Source of the DNA: CAJUOR01 sp964596105
Lineage (GTDB): Bacteria > Bacillota_I > Bacilli_A > Erysipelotrichales > Coprobacillaceae
Length of the DNA: 14,805 bases
Direction: 5' to 3'
Assembly: GCA_964596105.1 (NCBI GenBank)
Contig: CAZQRT010000032.1
Coordinates: forward strand, 1 to 14,805
A program made the translations under genes and the position numbers. Positions within the stretch are counted from its first letter, which is position 1; each line of letters opens with the position of its first letter. This document shows positions 7,091-14,802 of the stretch, piece after piece. The notes beneath the pieces are model-generated. The model did no database searches. It was not told the DNA's origin and saw only the letters and a program-made list of their open reading frames with translations.

Positions 7091-8092
7091 TTATTCCAGA
7101 CTTTCCTTCTCCAGATCCAGCATCGGCCGGCAGGCCAGATCAAGACCGGAAAAGGCTTTTCTTTCATACATCTCCACCGCGGCCGAAGCGATCATGGCGG
7201 CATTGTCCGTGCAGCACCATAACGGCGGTAAAACGACATGGTCAAAACTTTTCTGAAAACACTGCCGCAGATAACTGTTAGCCGCCACTCCCCCGGCGAC
7301 CGTCACCATGGCCGGTTTTGTCTTCTCATAAGCCAGCCGGGTCTTCTCCACTAAAGAGGTGATCGCGACTTTCTGAAAAGCGTAAGCCATATCTTCAGCG
7401 ACAACTTCCTCATGTTTCATCTTCGCGCTGTTCACCAGATTAATCACAGCGGACTTCAGCCCGCTGAAAGAAAAATTCAAGGTGTCATCCTTTAAAGGCA
7501 CCGGCAATTGATAACGCTCCTGACCCTTTTGAGCGAGACTGTCAATCGCCGGGCCGCCGGGATAAGGAAGCCCCAAAACCCGCGCCACTTTATCATAAGC
7601 CTCACCGACAGCGTCATCATGAGTCGTGCCCAAAAGCTCAAAAGACATGGCCTTTTTCATATACACCAGTTCGGTGTGACCCCCGGACACCACCAGCACC
7701 AAAAGCGGATATCGCAAAGGCTGGACGAGGGCATTGGCGTAAATGTGCCCGACGAGATGATGCACCCCGATCAGAGGCTTCTCATAGTAAAGGCTGAGGG
7801 TTTTCGCGGCCTGCAGCCCGACATGAAGACTGCCGACCAGCCCCGGCCCCTTCGTGACCGCGAAAGCGGAAATATCTTTCAACTCCACTCCCGCCTGCCG
7901 GATCGTCTGCTCCAGCACGACCCCGATATTCTCAACATGGAGACGGCTGGCGATCTCCGGCACCACGCCCCCGTAAAGACGGTGGGTATCGATCTGCGAA
8001 GAAATCACATTCGCGTAAAGATGACGCTTTTCATCGATGATCGCGGCGGCGGTTTCATCACAGCTCGACTCCAGGGCAAAGATCAGACTCAT
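7091..8092 (-). CDS. tsaD: tRNA N6-adenosine threonylcarbamoyltransferase TsaD
   Basis: TsaD transfers the threonylcarbamoyl group from threonylcarbamoyl-AMP to A37 of tRNAs that read ANN codons, working with TsaB and TsaE. The ASKHA fold is evident. LESSCDET (7-14) is at the N-terminus. The metal-binding HxxxH is His112 and His116 in GVHHLVGHIYAN. SGGHT (136-140), FSFSGLKSA (207-215), AGGVAANS (266-273) and the metal ligand Asp296 in CTDNAAM follow. At 333 residues it is the normal bacterial length. Its ATG overlaps the rimI stop as ATGA, so translation is coupled. Confidence 0.97.
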   Translation of the reverse strand: MSLIFALESSCDETAAAIIDEKRHLYANVISSQIDTHRLYGGVVPEIASRLHVENIGVVLEQTIRQAGVELKDISAFAVTKGPGLVGSLHVGLQAAKTLSLYYEKPLIGVHHLVGHIYANALVQPLRYPLLVLVVSGGHTELVYMKKAMSFELLGTTHDDAVGEAYDKVARVLGLPYPGGPAIDSLAQKGQERYQLPVPLKDDTLNFSFSGLKSAVINLVNSAKMKHEEVVAEDMAYAFQKVAITSLVEKTRLAYEKTKPAMVTVAGGVAANSYLRQCFQKSFDHVVLPPLWCCTDNAAMIASAAVEMYERKAFSGLDLACRPMLDLEKESLE

Positions 8093-8532
8093 CTATTCTG
8101 CCTCCCGTCTAAAATCATCAGATAAGCGTCCTCGTTATTTTCATAATACTGTTTGCGGATCGCGACCCTGACAAAGCCGTTTTTCTCATACAAGGCGATC
8201 GCGGCCTGATTGGAAACCCGGGCCTCGAGGCTGATCATGAGCGCTCCTTTCGCTTTTGCCAGATCAATTATACCTGTCAACAGCTCCTGCCCGTAACCCT
8301 GGCGGCGGTAAGCCGTCCGCACCCCCAAAGTGAGAATCTCAGCGGCCTCATATAGAAGATTCATGCCGGCACAGCCGATAATTTCATCATTGACGACACT
8401 GACGAGAAAATGACAGTAATCGGCCTGTAAGGCATCAGCGATCACATCGGCACCCCAGGCGGAAAGCGGAAAGGCCTCTTTCTCTACCTGCACGATACCC
8501 GCTAAATCCGCTAATTGGGCGACTCGAACCAC
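8089..8532 (-). CDS. rimI: RimI-like GNAT N-acetyltransferase
   Basis: RimI-type enzymes acetylate the N-terminal alanine of ribosomal protein S18, and some act on other proteins. The 147 residues show the GNAT acetyl-CoA motif RRQGYG (76-81) after LTLGVR, and the late motif SLEARVSNQAAIALYEKNGF (101-120). In that motif Glu103 and Tyr115 are the expected general base and acid. The start is a GTG inside tsaB, giving a 22-bp overlap. GGAGGCG (8541-8547) lies 8 nt before it, which supports the choice. Placement between tsaB and tsaD is a common Bacillota arrangement. The protein substrate is inferred from the family. Confidence 0.92.
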   Translation of the reverse strand: MVRVAQLADLAGIVQVEKEAFPLSAWGADVIADALQADYCHFLVSVVNDEIIGCAGMNLLYEAAEILTLGVRTAYRRQGYGQELLTGIIDLAKAKGALMISLEARVSNQAAIALYEKNGFVRVAIRKQYYENNEDAYLMILDGRQNR

Positions 8533-9131
8533 TGCTGTTTCGCCTCCACTTCCTTGATGTAGACCGGCAAAAGTTCATGTAAAGAAACCCCGCTTTGATG
8601 CTGACCCAAAGCATAGAGATTCGCACATAAATCAACTGTCCATAAAGGCTCATCCGCCAGCTCGCAGTCCCCGGCCCAGGTATAATCCGGATAAGCTTTT
8701 TTTAGACTTTCAAGGTTTTCGACAGGCACCAGGCATTCCGCAAGCACTGTCTTGCCGCCGTCATAAATGCCGATATAAGCTTTCCGGCTGCGGGCATCTA
8801 ATACCGAAATGACTTTTTCCTTTAAGCCGGCCAGCGCCATTAAACTGGAAACCGGAATCACCTCAACCTCAGGATGGATGACCTTGAGCGTCTTCGCGAT
8901 CGTCAGCCCGACGCGCACCCCGGTATAAGATCCCGGACCGCGGCTGACGATAACCCTCTTAACATCCGGAAGTTTGTAATGAGCCTTTTCTAAAAGCTCC
9001 TGGATTTCCAAAACCGCGTCTTCCGACTGCCGCCCGGCCCCGATATTCTGATATTTGGCCAGACACTGATCATCCTCATAAATCGCGCAGGCCAAATAGC
9101 GGTGACAGGTATCTAAGACGAGTGTGACCAT
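8511..9131 (-). CDS. tsaB: tRNA t6A biosynthesis protein TsaB
   Basis: TsaB is the inactive ASKHA paralogue that forms a heterodimer with TsaD and bridges it to TsaE in the t6A complex. LVLDTC (4-9) opens the fold, and SRGPGSYTGVRVG (63-75) is the family's most conserved block. PVSSLMALA (93-101) and VLDARSRKAYIGIYD (110-124) are also typical. The C-terminal LLPVYIKEVEAKQQW resembles the usual TsaB ending. At 206 residues it is a little shorter than the typical 220-235. GGGAGG lies 7 nt before the ATG. The gene overlaps tsaE by 19 bp and rimI by 22 bp. Confidence 0.95.
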   Translation of the reverse strand: MVTLVLDTCHRYLACAIYEDDQCLAKYQNIGAGRQSEDAVLEIQELLEKAHYKLPDVKRVIVSRGPGSYTGVRVGLTIAKTLKVIHPEVEVIPVSSLMALAGLKEKVISVLDARSRKAYIGIYDGGKTVLAECLVPVENLESLKKAYPDYTWAGDCELADEPLWTVDLCANLYALGQHQSGVSLHELLPVYIKEVEAKQQWFESPN

Positions 9132-9571
9132 ACGATTTCCTCCCGCAGCGCCTCATAGCGCGCCCCGCAAGCCTGAACAATAACCTTACGGTCATTGATT
9201 CCAGCCGTCAAACGCAGGATCAAAGCCTGCCTGGGACAGGCGTCATACAAATACTCCGGCCACTCCACACAGCAGATGCCGTCCCCGTAAAAATACTCAT
9301 CCAGGCCGATATCCGCGGTGCTTCCCGCCAGACGGTAGGCGTCGATATGATACAAAGGGCAGTCCCCCTCATAGGATTTTAATATCGTAAAAGTGGGGCT
9401 GTTGATGATCTTGGAGATATGCAGGGCCTTGCCGATGCCTTTGACCAGGGTCGTCTTGCCGGAACCGAGTTCGCCGTAAAGCAAAACCACATCGCCCCTT
9501 TTTAACAGCCTCCCGAGCATTGCGCCAAAGGCAACCGTTTCCTGTTCATCATGAAGCACATATTCTCTCAT
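9113..9571 (-). CDS. tsaE: tRNA t6A biosynthesis ATPase TsaE
   Basis: TsaE is the small P-loop ATPase needed for turnover of the TsaBD complex in t6A synthesis. The Walker A motif is GELGSGKTT (33-41). SPTFTI (58-63), YHIDAYRL (75-82) and VEWPE (102-106) are the characteristic TsaE blocks. At 152 residues it has the family's normal length. AAAGGAGG (9578-9585) lies 6 nt before the ATG at 9571. The frame stays open upstream to 9817, but that stretch only shadows the MATE gene, so the short form is right. One base separates its start from the MATE stop codon. The third gene of the pathway, tsaC/sua5, is not in this window. Confidence 0.96.
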   Translation of the reverse strand: MREYVLHDEQETVAFGAMLGRLLKRGDVVLLYGELGSGKTTLVKGIGKALHISKIINSPTFTILKSYEGDCPLYHIDAYRLAGSTADIGLDEYFYGDGICCVEWPEYLYDACPRQALILRLTAGINDRKVIVQACGARYEALREEIVWSHSS

Positions 9572-9572
9572 G

Positions 9573-10916
9573 TCAAGCCTCCTTTGGCATCCAGTCCACT
9601 TTGTAGTAATAGATGATAAACATGATAGCGCTGGTGATCCAGGTAACCGGCCAGCCGAGGAAGACGAAGAACACCTCACTGGTGATACGGGTGATGACAG
9701 CCAGGTAAATCTGCCGCAGCAAGACAAAATTGAACACCATGATATACATCGGGGCTGACGATTTTCCCGCTCCGCGCAAAACCCCGGCCAAAATCTGGTT
9801 GATCGGCATGAAAACATAGAACGGGATAAAAGCCATCTGCATGGTGCGCCCGGCTTCGATCACGTCAGGATCGCTGTTAAAGACCGCCAGAATCGGCCGC
9901 CCGTACACCAGTAAAAGCAGACTGCTGGCGATAAGCACCGCGTAGGTCATGATAAAAGCGGCCCGGGTGCCTTTTTTGACGCGGTCATACTGTTTGGCGC
10001 CGATATTCTGACCGACGAAAGTCGTGATCGTCATACTGAAGCTTTGCATCGGCAGATTGACAAATCCGTCGATGCGGATGCAGGCCGAATAACCGGCCAC
10101 GACACTGCTGCCAAAAGCGTTGACATAAGACTGCACAACCACATTAGAGAGCGACACGATGCTCTGCTGTAAACCGGTCGGAAGACCTAACAGAACAATT
10201 CTTTTTAATATCGGCATATCAAAACCGATCTTTCTGATTTCCAGTTTGTAATCTTCTTTAGTTTTTAAAAAGATGTAAAGGATGAGCACGCTGCTGACAG
10301 CCTGGGCGATCACGGTCGCGTATCCGACCCCGGCCACACCCCAGTGAAAGCCTAAAACAAAAAGCAGGTCGAGGACAATATTGACCACCGAGGCCGCGAT
10401 CAGAAAGTACAGAGGGCGTTTGGAATCGCCGATGGCCCGCAGGATGCCCGAGCCCATATTGTAGATCAGGGTGAAGACGATGCCGCCAAAATAAATGGAC
10501 AAATAGGTGCTGGATTCCGGGAAGACATCCTCAGGAATGCCGATCGCTTTTAAAATCGGATCGGTTAACGCCAGTCCCGCGATGGTTAACAGGATGGCCA
10601 TGACGATGGTCAAGGCGGCGGAATTATGAATGGCCTTCTTCATGCGAACGGTGTCACCGGCCCCGTAGTACTGCGCGATGATGACCCCGGCCCCGGTGGA
10701 AAGGCCCATAAAAAAACCGATCAGAGAGTTTAAGATCGGGGCGGATGCGCCTACCGCGGCTAAAGCCTGCTTGCTGACAAAATTGCCGACGACATAAGAG
10801 TCGACGGTATTATATAGCTGCTGGAAAAGATTGCCGATCAATAAGGGAATGGAAAACCACAGAATGGATTTAAAAATATTGCCATGAATCAAGTCGATAT
10901 TTTTACTATTACGCAA
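9573..10916 (-). CDS. MATE family multidrug or sodium-coupled efflux transporter
   Basis: MATE proteins export cationic drugs or other small molecules using a Na+ or H+ gradient. The 447 residues form about 12 membrane segments in two similar halves. The first half carries FSIPLLIGNLFQQLYNTVDS and AAVGASAP, typical of the DinF/NorM-like branch in Bacillota. The second half repeats the pattern with GLPTGLQQS and FVGQNIGA. The substrate cannot be predicted. The start codon is TTG, with AGGAGGAG 6 nt upstream and no in-frame ATG until Met70, so TTG is needed for a complete first helix. It is the first gene of the operon, and its last codons hold the tsaE ribosome site. That makes its co-expression with the t6A genes likely. 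Confidence 0.93.
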   Translation of the reverse strand: MRNSKNIDLIHGNIFKSILWFSIPLLIGNLFQQLYNTVDSYVVGNFVSKQALAAVGASAPILNSLIGFFMGLSTGAGVIIAQYYGAGDTVRMKKAIHNSAALTIVMAILLTIAGLALTDPILKAIGIPEDVFPESSTYLSIYFGGIVFTLIYNMGSGILRAIGDSKRPLYFLIAASVVNIVLDLLFVLGFHWGVAGVGYATVIAQAVSSVLILYIFLKTKEDYKLEIRKIGFDMPILKRIVLLGLPTGLQQSIVSLSNVVVQSYVNAFGSSVVAGYSACIRIDGFVNLPMQSFSMTITTFVGQNIGAKQYDRVKKGTRAAFIMTYAVLIASSLLLLVYGRPILAVFNSDPDVIEAGRTMQMAFIPFYVFMPINQILAGVLRGAGKSSAPMYIMVFNFVLLRQIYLAVITRITSEVFFVFLGWPVTWITSAIMFIIYYYKVDWMPKEA

Positions 10917-10922
10917 ACTGAT

Positions 10923-10930
10923 CTCCTCCT
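10923..10930 (-). promoter_or_regulatory. Ribosome binding site supporting the TTG start of the MATE gene
   Basis: The minus strand reads AGGAGGAG, six bases before the TTG at 10916. This near-perfect site decides the unusual start codon. Confidence 0.8.
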
Positions 10931-10942
10931 TTGCCGTTCCCC

Positions 10943-10948
10943 ATTATA
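10943..10948 (-). promoter_or_regulatory. Promoter -10 of the MATE-tsa-asnS operon
   Basis: The minus strand reads TATAAT, with only a T-rich TTCTTT at 17 bp in the -35 position. Transcription would start near 10936 and the leader would be about 20 nt. The preceding operon ends in a terminator 28 bases upstream, so the operon needs its own promoter. Confidence 0.6.
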
Positions 10949-10975
10949 CACTAAATTGTTAAAAAAAAGAATATG

Positions 10976-11008
10976 AAAAAAAGCCGCAAGCCTCAAAAGG
11001 TTCGCGGC
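10976..11008 (-). terminator. Rho-independent terminator of the CydDC-like operon
   Basis: An 11-bp stem on the minus strand (arms at 10998-11008 and 10983-10993) has one G-U pair and one mismatch. It closes a TTTG loop and is followed by seven Ts (10976-10982). It begins 8 bases beyond the stop codon of the second ABC gene. Confidence 0.88.
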
Positions 11009-11016
11009 CCAATTGT

Positions 11017-12675
11017 TCAGCTTAAGCGTCCGCTTTCCACGGAGTACACCTGATCGGCGATCCGCATCGTGGACTGGCGGTGTGACACCAGCACCACGGT
11101 CTTGTTCTCCCGCTCCTCGCGCAAAGACTTGAGAATGACCGCCTCATTAAGGCTGTCAAGATTGCTGGTAGGCTCATCTAAGAGCATCAGCGGCGCGTTA
11201 TGCAGGAATGCCCGGGCCAGGCCGATCCGCTGTCTTTCCCCGCCTGACAAGGTGTCGCCCAGTTCACCAACAGGAGTGTCATAGCCCTGCGGCAGGGTCA
11301 TGATGAAATCGTGCACGGAGGCTTTCTTGCAGGCGGCTTCAATTTCCTCATCGGTGGCATCCAGCTTAGCGATGCGCAAATTATTGCGGATGCTGTCGTG
11401 GAAGAGGTGGGTCTCCTGCGTCACGTAACTTTCCATATCGCGCAAATTGGCGGTATTGATATGAGAAACATCGACATCCGACAGTTTGACGGAACCTTCA
11501 TTCACTTTCCAGAAGCGCATGAAGAGCTTCAAAAGGGTGGATTTGCCGCTGCCGCTCTTGCCGGTAATACCGATGATTTTCCCTTGCGGAATGTTAACCG
11601 AAACATCGGAGAGAACGTTCTCATCTTCATAAGCGAAGGTGACATGCTCGGCACTGGCGCCGGAGAATGAAACTTCCGGCTGGCCGGTCACTTCTTCCAC
11701 CACCGGGGTATCATCAAGAATATCCAATACGCGATTGCCGGCGGCGAAGGTGCTTTGCAAAGTGCTGCCCAGAGAGGCCAGCGCCACGGTCGGTCCAAAC
11801 GAGGAGAACAGGGCGATGGTCGGGATCAGCACACCGCAAAACTGGACCTGCCCGTTTTGATAGAGCCCCGCGGAAACAAAGAGCATGGAGAGATCAAACA
11901 GCAAAATGACGGTACTGGTCACGGCGGAGTTGCGCCCGGAACTGCGTTTCATGCGCCACTCGTCACCGGAGAGGGCGTCGGTTCTGGCGAGCATCTCGTT
12001 GAGGCGCTTTTCCCCCTGTCCATACTGCAGGGTTTCCGACAGGCCGCGCAGCCCGTCAAGAACAAAGCCGGACAAAGCGCCGGAACCGTTGCGGAATTTC
12101 TCGCCGGCATCGCCGCTGACTTTGGAAACAATCAAAGGGATGGCAATGCCCACTACGGCGTAGGCGACAAGCGCGAGAACGCCTAAAATCCAGTGATAGG
12201 AGCCGATAAACAGAACCATGACGATGGTAAATAAAGCCGCGATGGCGATCGGGGAAATGGTATGAGCGTAAAATACCTCAAGCAGTTCAATATCCGAGGT
12301 GATGACAGAGATGAGGTCGCCGCGGTCGCGCCCTTCGAGTTTGGCCGGGCACAGTTTGCGCAAGGCGCGGAATACTTTATCGCGGATGATGGCAAGCAGT
12401 TTGAAGGCGATAAAATGGTTGCAGCCCTGCTCGGCGTAACGCAATATCGCGCGCAGCACCGCCATCACCAGGACAGCGGCGAAAATCCAGCCCAGAGACA
12501 GCGGGGTGCTGAACCCGAGAAGATCCAAAACGGCATATCCGCCGGAAATGGTGATAAAGGTCGCGCACAGATTGCCGACAAGTCCCATGCAGATCGCCAG
12601 TATCATCCAGCCGATCAATGGTTTGACAAGCCCGATCAGCCGCGTCATCACGACAAAACCGCTGCGTTTTTTCAT
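11017..12675 (-). CDS. CydC-like ABC exporter subunit (fused membrane and ATPase domains)
   Basis: This is one half of a heterodimeric type IV ABC exporter. Residues 1-310 hold six membrane helices (about 18-40, 60-78, 142-158, 163-182, 250-272, 280-300). The nucleotide-binding domain follows: Walker A GKSGSGKST (372-380), Q-loop Gln420, signature LSGGERQR (476-483), Walker B LMLLDE (496-501) and His532. The stretch KLLAIIRDKVFRALRKLCPA and the nearby KLEGRDRGDL are typical of CydC, which with CydD exports cysteine and glutathione in other bacteria. I chose the ATG at 12675 (552 residues): it overlaps the upstream stop as ATGA and has AAGGATGG 6 nt before it. A 16-residue longer reading would run into the upstream gene. 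No cytochrome bd genes are nearby, so the cargo is uncertain. Confidence 0.9.
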   Translation of the reverse strand: MKKRSGFVVMTRLIGLVKPLIGWMILAICMGLVGNLCATFITISGGYAVLDLLGFSTPLSLGWIFAAVLVMAVLRAILRYAEQGCNHFIAFKLLAIIRDKVFRALRKLCPAKLEGRDRGDLISVITSDIELLEVFYAHTISPIAIAALFTIVMVLFIGSYHWILGVLALVAYAVVGIAIPLIVSKVSGDAGEKFRNGSGALSGFVLDGLRGLSETLQYGQGEKRLNEMLARTDALSGDEWRMKRSSGRNSAVTSTVILLFDLSMLFVSAGLYQNGQVQFCGVLIPTIALFSSFGPTVALASLGSTLQSTFAAGNRVLDILDDTPVVEEVTGQPEVSFSGASAEHVTFAYEDENVLSDVSVNIPQGKIIGITGKSGSGKSTLLKLFMRFWKVNEGSVKLSDVDVSHINTANLRDMESYVTQETHLFHDSIRNNLRIAKLDATDEEIEAACKKASVHDFIMTLPQGYDTPVGELGDTLSGGERQRIGLARAFLHNAPLMLLDEPTSNLDSLNEAVILKSLREERENKTVVLVSHRQSTMRIADQVYSVESGRLS

Positions 12676-14408
12676 TGCGCACCATCCTTTCCGTAATTTT
12701 CCAGAGTTTGCTGGGCGTTCCACAAGGTCGCGTACTGTCCGTTTAATGCAAGCAGCTCTTCATGACTGCCTGATTCGGTGACATGACCTTCATCAAATAC
12801 ATAAATATGATCCGCGTCCGTGACATTGGCGAGACGGTGGGAGATCAGAATGACAGTTTTGGTTTGCGCCAGGTTATGAATCTCGCGCATGATGTCGCTT
12901 TCACTTTCGACATCGATGTTGCTGGTGGCTTCATCGAAAATATAGACCGGGCTGTCGTGCAGCAAGGCTCTAGCTAAAGCAAGGCGCTGACCCTGCCCGC
13001 CGGAAAGGTTGCTGGCGCGTTCGTTGAGAAGCGTATCGAGGCCGTTTTCATTTTTCAGGAAATCGGCGAGATTCGTCTTTTCGAGCACCGCCCATAATTC
13101 CTTGTCGGAAGCATCAGGTTTACCCATTAAAAGATTGTCGCGCACAGTGCCTTTAAAGAGGTAGCTCTGACTGCCTACACAGGTGATGTTTTTAAGCAGG
13201 CTGGCCTCGGAAAGTTCCGAGAGTTCGATGCCGCCGACGGTAACCGAGCCGGTATAGCCTTTGCTTTTTCCGGTGAGGATGGCGGCCAGGGTTGATTTGC
13301 CGCTGCCGCTCTCGCCGACGATGGCGGTAAAGCCGCCTTTTGGAAATGAGAGATCGATGCCATGTAAAACTTCGCGGTCTGGCGAGTAGGAGAAGTGCAG
13401 ATCCTTGCAGACGATGGAGCAGTCTGATGGCACTTCGGTTGTTTTCTGTTCCGGCTCCGGCAGATCAAGCAGGGCGAAGATTTTGTCGCTGGCGGCCATG
13501 CCGTTCATGGCGACATGGAAATAGGAGCCGAGCTGGCGCATCGGCAGGAAGAAATCGGCGGCGAGAAGAATGATGATCAAAGCCCCGGCCATGGAGATGT
13601 GACCGGCCCTGTACTGGGTGGCGGCCATGATGATGCCGACCGCGGCGCCGCCATAGGCGACAAGATCCATGATGGTGATGGAGTTCAGCTGCATGGTCAA
13701 AACCCTCATGGTGATCTTGCGGAATTTTTCGGCTTCCACATTCATTTCATCATTTTTGAATTCATCAGCCTGATAGATTTTCAAGGTGGTCAAACCTTGC
13801 AGGTTCTCTAAAAAGGTGTCGCCTAACGCCGTGTACTGTCCCCAGTATTTGCCGAGGAGTTTTTTAGCCCAGGTCTGGACCGCGGCGATGGAAATCGGGA
13901 TCAGCGGCACGCAGATCAAAAGAACAATGGCGGATGGAACATTGATAAAGCAGAGGTAGATAAACAAGGTCAAAGGGGCGAGCATGGCGTAGAAAAACTG
14001 CGGCAGATAGGAGCCGAAGTAGGTTTCCAGCTGGTCGACGCCTTCCACGGATACCTGCACAACCTCTGAGGTTTTCACCTGTTCGTTGTAGGAAGCGCCG
14101 AGGCGCAAAAGTTTGGTATCGATCATTTCCCGCAGCGTGCGTTTGACGGATTTGGAGGAAAGGTAGCTGCAGCGGGTCTGGCCTGTGGTGCACACAAAGC
14201 GGATCACGATGGACACGCAAGCGACGATCAGGGTGATGGTGATCCTGATACCGCTCAAATCATTATAAAGCAGCCCCTGAAAAAAGAGCGCCAGGCAAGT
14301 CATCAGGACAATGTTGGAAATGAGCGAGCACCACTGTAAAAGGACATTGAAGATGATGTACTTCTTGCTTTCGGGGACAACGCCGATGAGACGTTTGTTA
14401 ATCATCAT
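12672..14408 (-). CDS. CydD-like ABC exporter subunit (fused membrane and ATPase domains)
   Basis: This is the other half of the heterodimeric exporter. About six membrane segments occupy residues 18-295. The segment TSEVVQVSVEGVDQLETYFG (113-132), followed by SYLPQFFYAMLAPLTLF, is the characteristic CydD coupling region. The ATPase domain has Walker A GESGSGKST (365-373), Q-loop Gln414, signature LSGGQGQR (468-475), Walker B with Asp492 and Glu493, and His524. Both subunits keep a Glu after the Walker B Asp, so both ATP sites look competent. GGAGGTG lies 8 nt before the first of two adjacent ATG codons. CydDC exports thiols needed for cytochrome bd assembly in E. coli; that role here is inference. 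A drug or heme-related cargo is also possible. Confidence 0.9.
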   Translation of the reverse strand: MMINKRLIGVVPESKKYIIFNVLLQWCSLISNIVLMTCLALFFQGLLYNDLSGIRITITLIVACVSIVIRFVCTTGQTRCSYLSSKSVKRTLREMIDTKLLRLGASYNEQVKTSEVVQVSVEGVDQLETYFGSYLPQFFYAMLAPLTLFIYLCFINVPSAIVLLICVPLIPISIAAVQTWAKKLLGKYWGQYTALGDTFLENLQGLTTLKIYQADEFKNDEMNVEAEKFRKITMRVLTMQLNSITIMDLVAYGGAAVGIIMAATQYRAGHISMAGALIIILLAADFFLPMRQLGSYFHVAMNGMAASDKIFALLDLPEPEQKTTEVPSDCSIVCKDLHFSYSPDREVLHGIDLSFPKGGFTAIVGESGSGKSTLAAILTGKSKGYTGSVTVGGIELSELSEASLLKNITCVGSQSYLFKGTVRDNLLMGKPDASDKELWAVLEKTNLADFLKNENGLDTLLNERASNLSGGQGQRLALARALLHDSPVYIFDEATSNIDVESESDIMREIHNLAQTKTVILISHRLANVTDADHIYVFDEGHVTESGSHEELLALNGQYATLWNAQQTLENYGKDGAQ

Positions 14409-14440
14409 GTTTCACACACCTCCATTTGTGACACAGAAAC

Positions 14441-14483
14441 AAAAAAACCGGTCTAGTTAGTTATTGATAACTTAGACCAGTTT
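14441..14483 (-). promoter_or_regulatory. Palindrome and hairpin at the start of the CydDC-like transcript: operator or attenuator
   Basis: Arms at 14473-14483 and 14445-14455 can pair over 11 bp with one wobble and are followed on the minus strand by seven Ts, which looks like an intrinsic terminator. Nested inside is AGTTAT-TG-ATAACT (14459-14472), a dyad lying just at the predicted +1. The outer arm overlaps the -10. A repressor of MarR or TetR type could bind the dyad, or the RNA could stop early 40 bases before the ribosome site. It could also be the terminator of a gene upstream that is now lost. Confidence 0.55.
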
Positions 14484-14507
14484 AACAATTCTTTTAGCTT
14501 TTGTCAA
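14479..14507 (-). promoter_or_regulatory. Promoter of the CydDC-like operon
   Basis: The minus strand has TTGACA (14502-14507), a 17-bp spacer and TAAACT (14479-14484), with TG one base before the -10. This is a consensus -35 and an extended -10 at ideal spacing. Predicted +1 is near 14472, about 64 nt before the start codon. Confidence 0.75.
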
Positions 14508-14580
14508 ATGATTAAACTTGCCAGAGAAAGCGATTTCTTCTTTGTGATGACACTAAGGTATCTGAATGATCAGATCTGCT

Positions 14581-14802
14581 TCAAGAGGTTATAATCAAAT
14601 AGATCAACATCTTCAAGCTGTGAATCTCCGCGTCATACTCATTTTCTACAAATTCAATGACAAACCATTTATGAAAATGATCGCCCAGGTAAAAGAATCT
14701 GTCCGGCCCCTGATAGCAGAAATCAAATACATATATCTGCCACTTTGAACCCCAAAAAGAAGCCGTATGAAGGCCATTTTTTGTTGATGAAATCTTGCTT
14801 TT
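14581..14802 (-). pseudogene. Possible remnant of an unrecognised gene
   Basis: A 73-codon frame lies between two stops with no ATG, GTG or TTG near its beginning. Its middle looks protein-like, for example YQGPDRFFYLGDHFHKWFV, then a short acidic part. Another minus frame entering from the window edge ends at ADICI after about 26 codons close to where this one becomes protein-like, as a single-base frameshift would produce. The region is visibly AT-richer than the rest. I recognise no family. The opposite strand has a 60-codon ATG frame over the same bases, which looks less convincing. Confidence 0.3.

Noticed and set aside
9572..9817. Upstream extension of the tsaE frame to a start at 9817
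   Set aside because: The extra 82 residues are a Cys- and Ser-rich shadow of the MATE gene, while the ATG at 9571 has a perfect ribosome site and gives the normal TsaE length.
11755..12186. Plus-strand open frames opposite the CydC-like gene
   Set aside because: They are antisense to a conserved ABC transporter, Gly-, Gln- and Arg-rich, and without ribosome sites.
12676..12723. Sixteen-residue longer start for the CydC-like subunit
   Set aside because: It would run inside the upstream gene; the ATG at 12675 forms an ATGA overlap with a ribosome site.
14566..14748. Plus-strand 60-codon frame at the right edge
   Set aside because: It has only a weak AAGG upstream and no recognisable motif, and it lies opposite a more protein-like minus frame; not strong enough to call.
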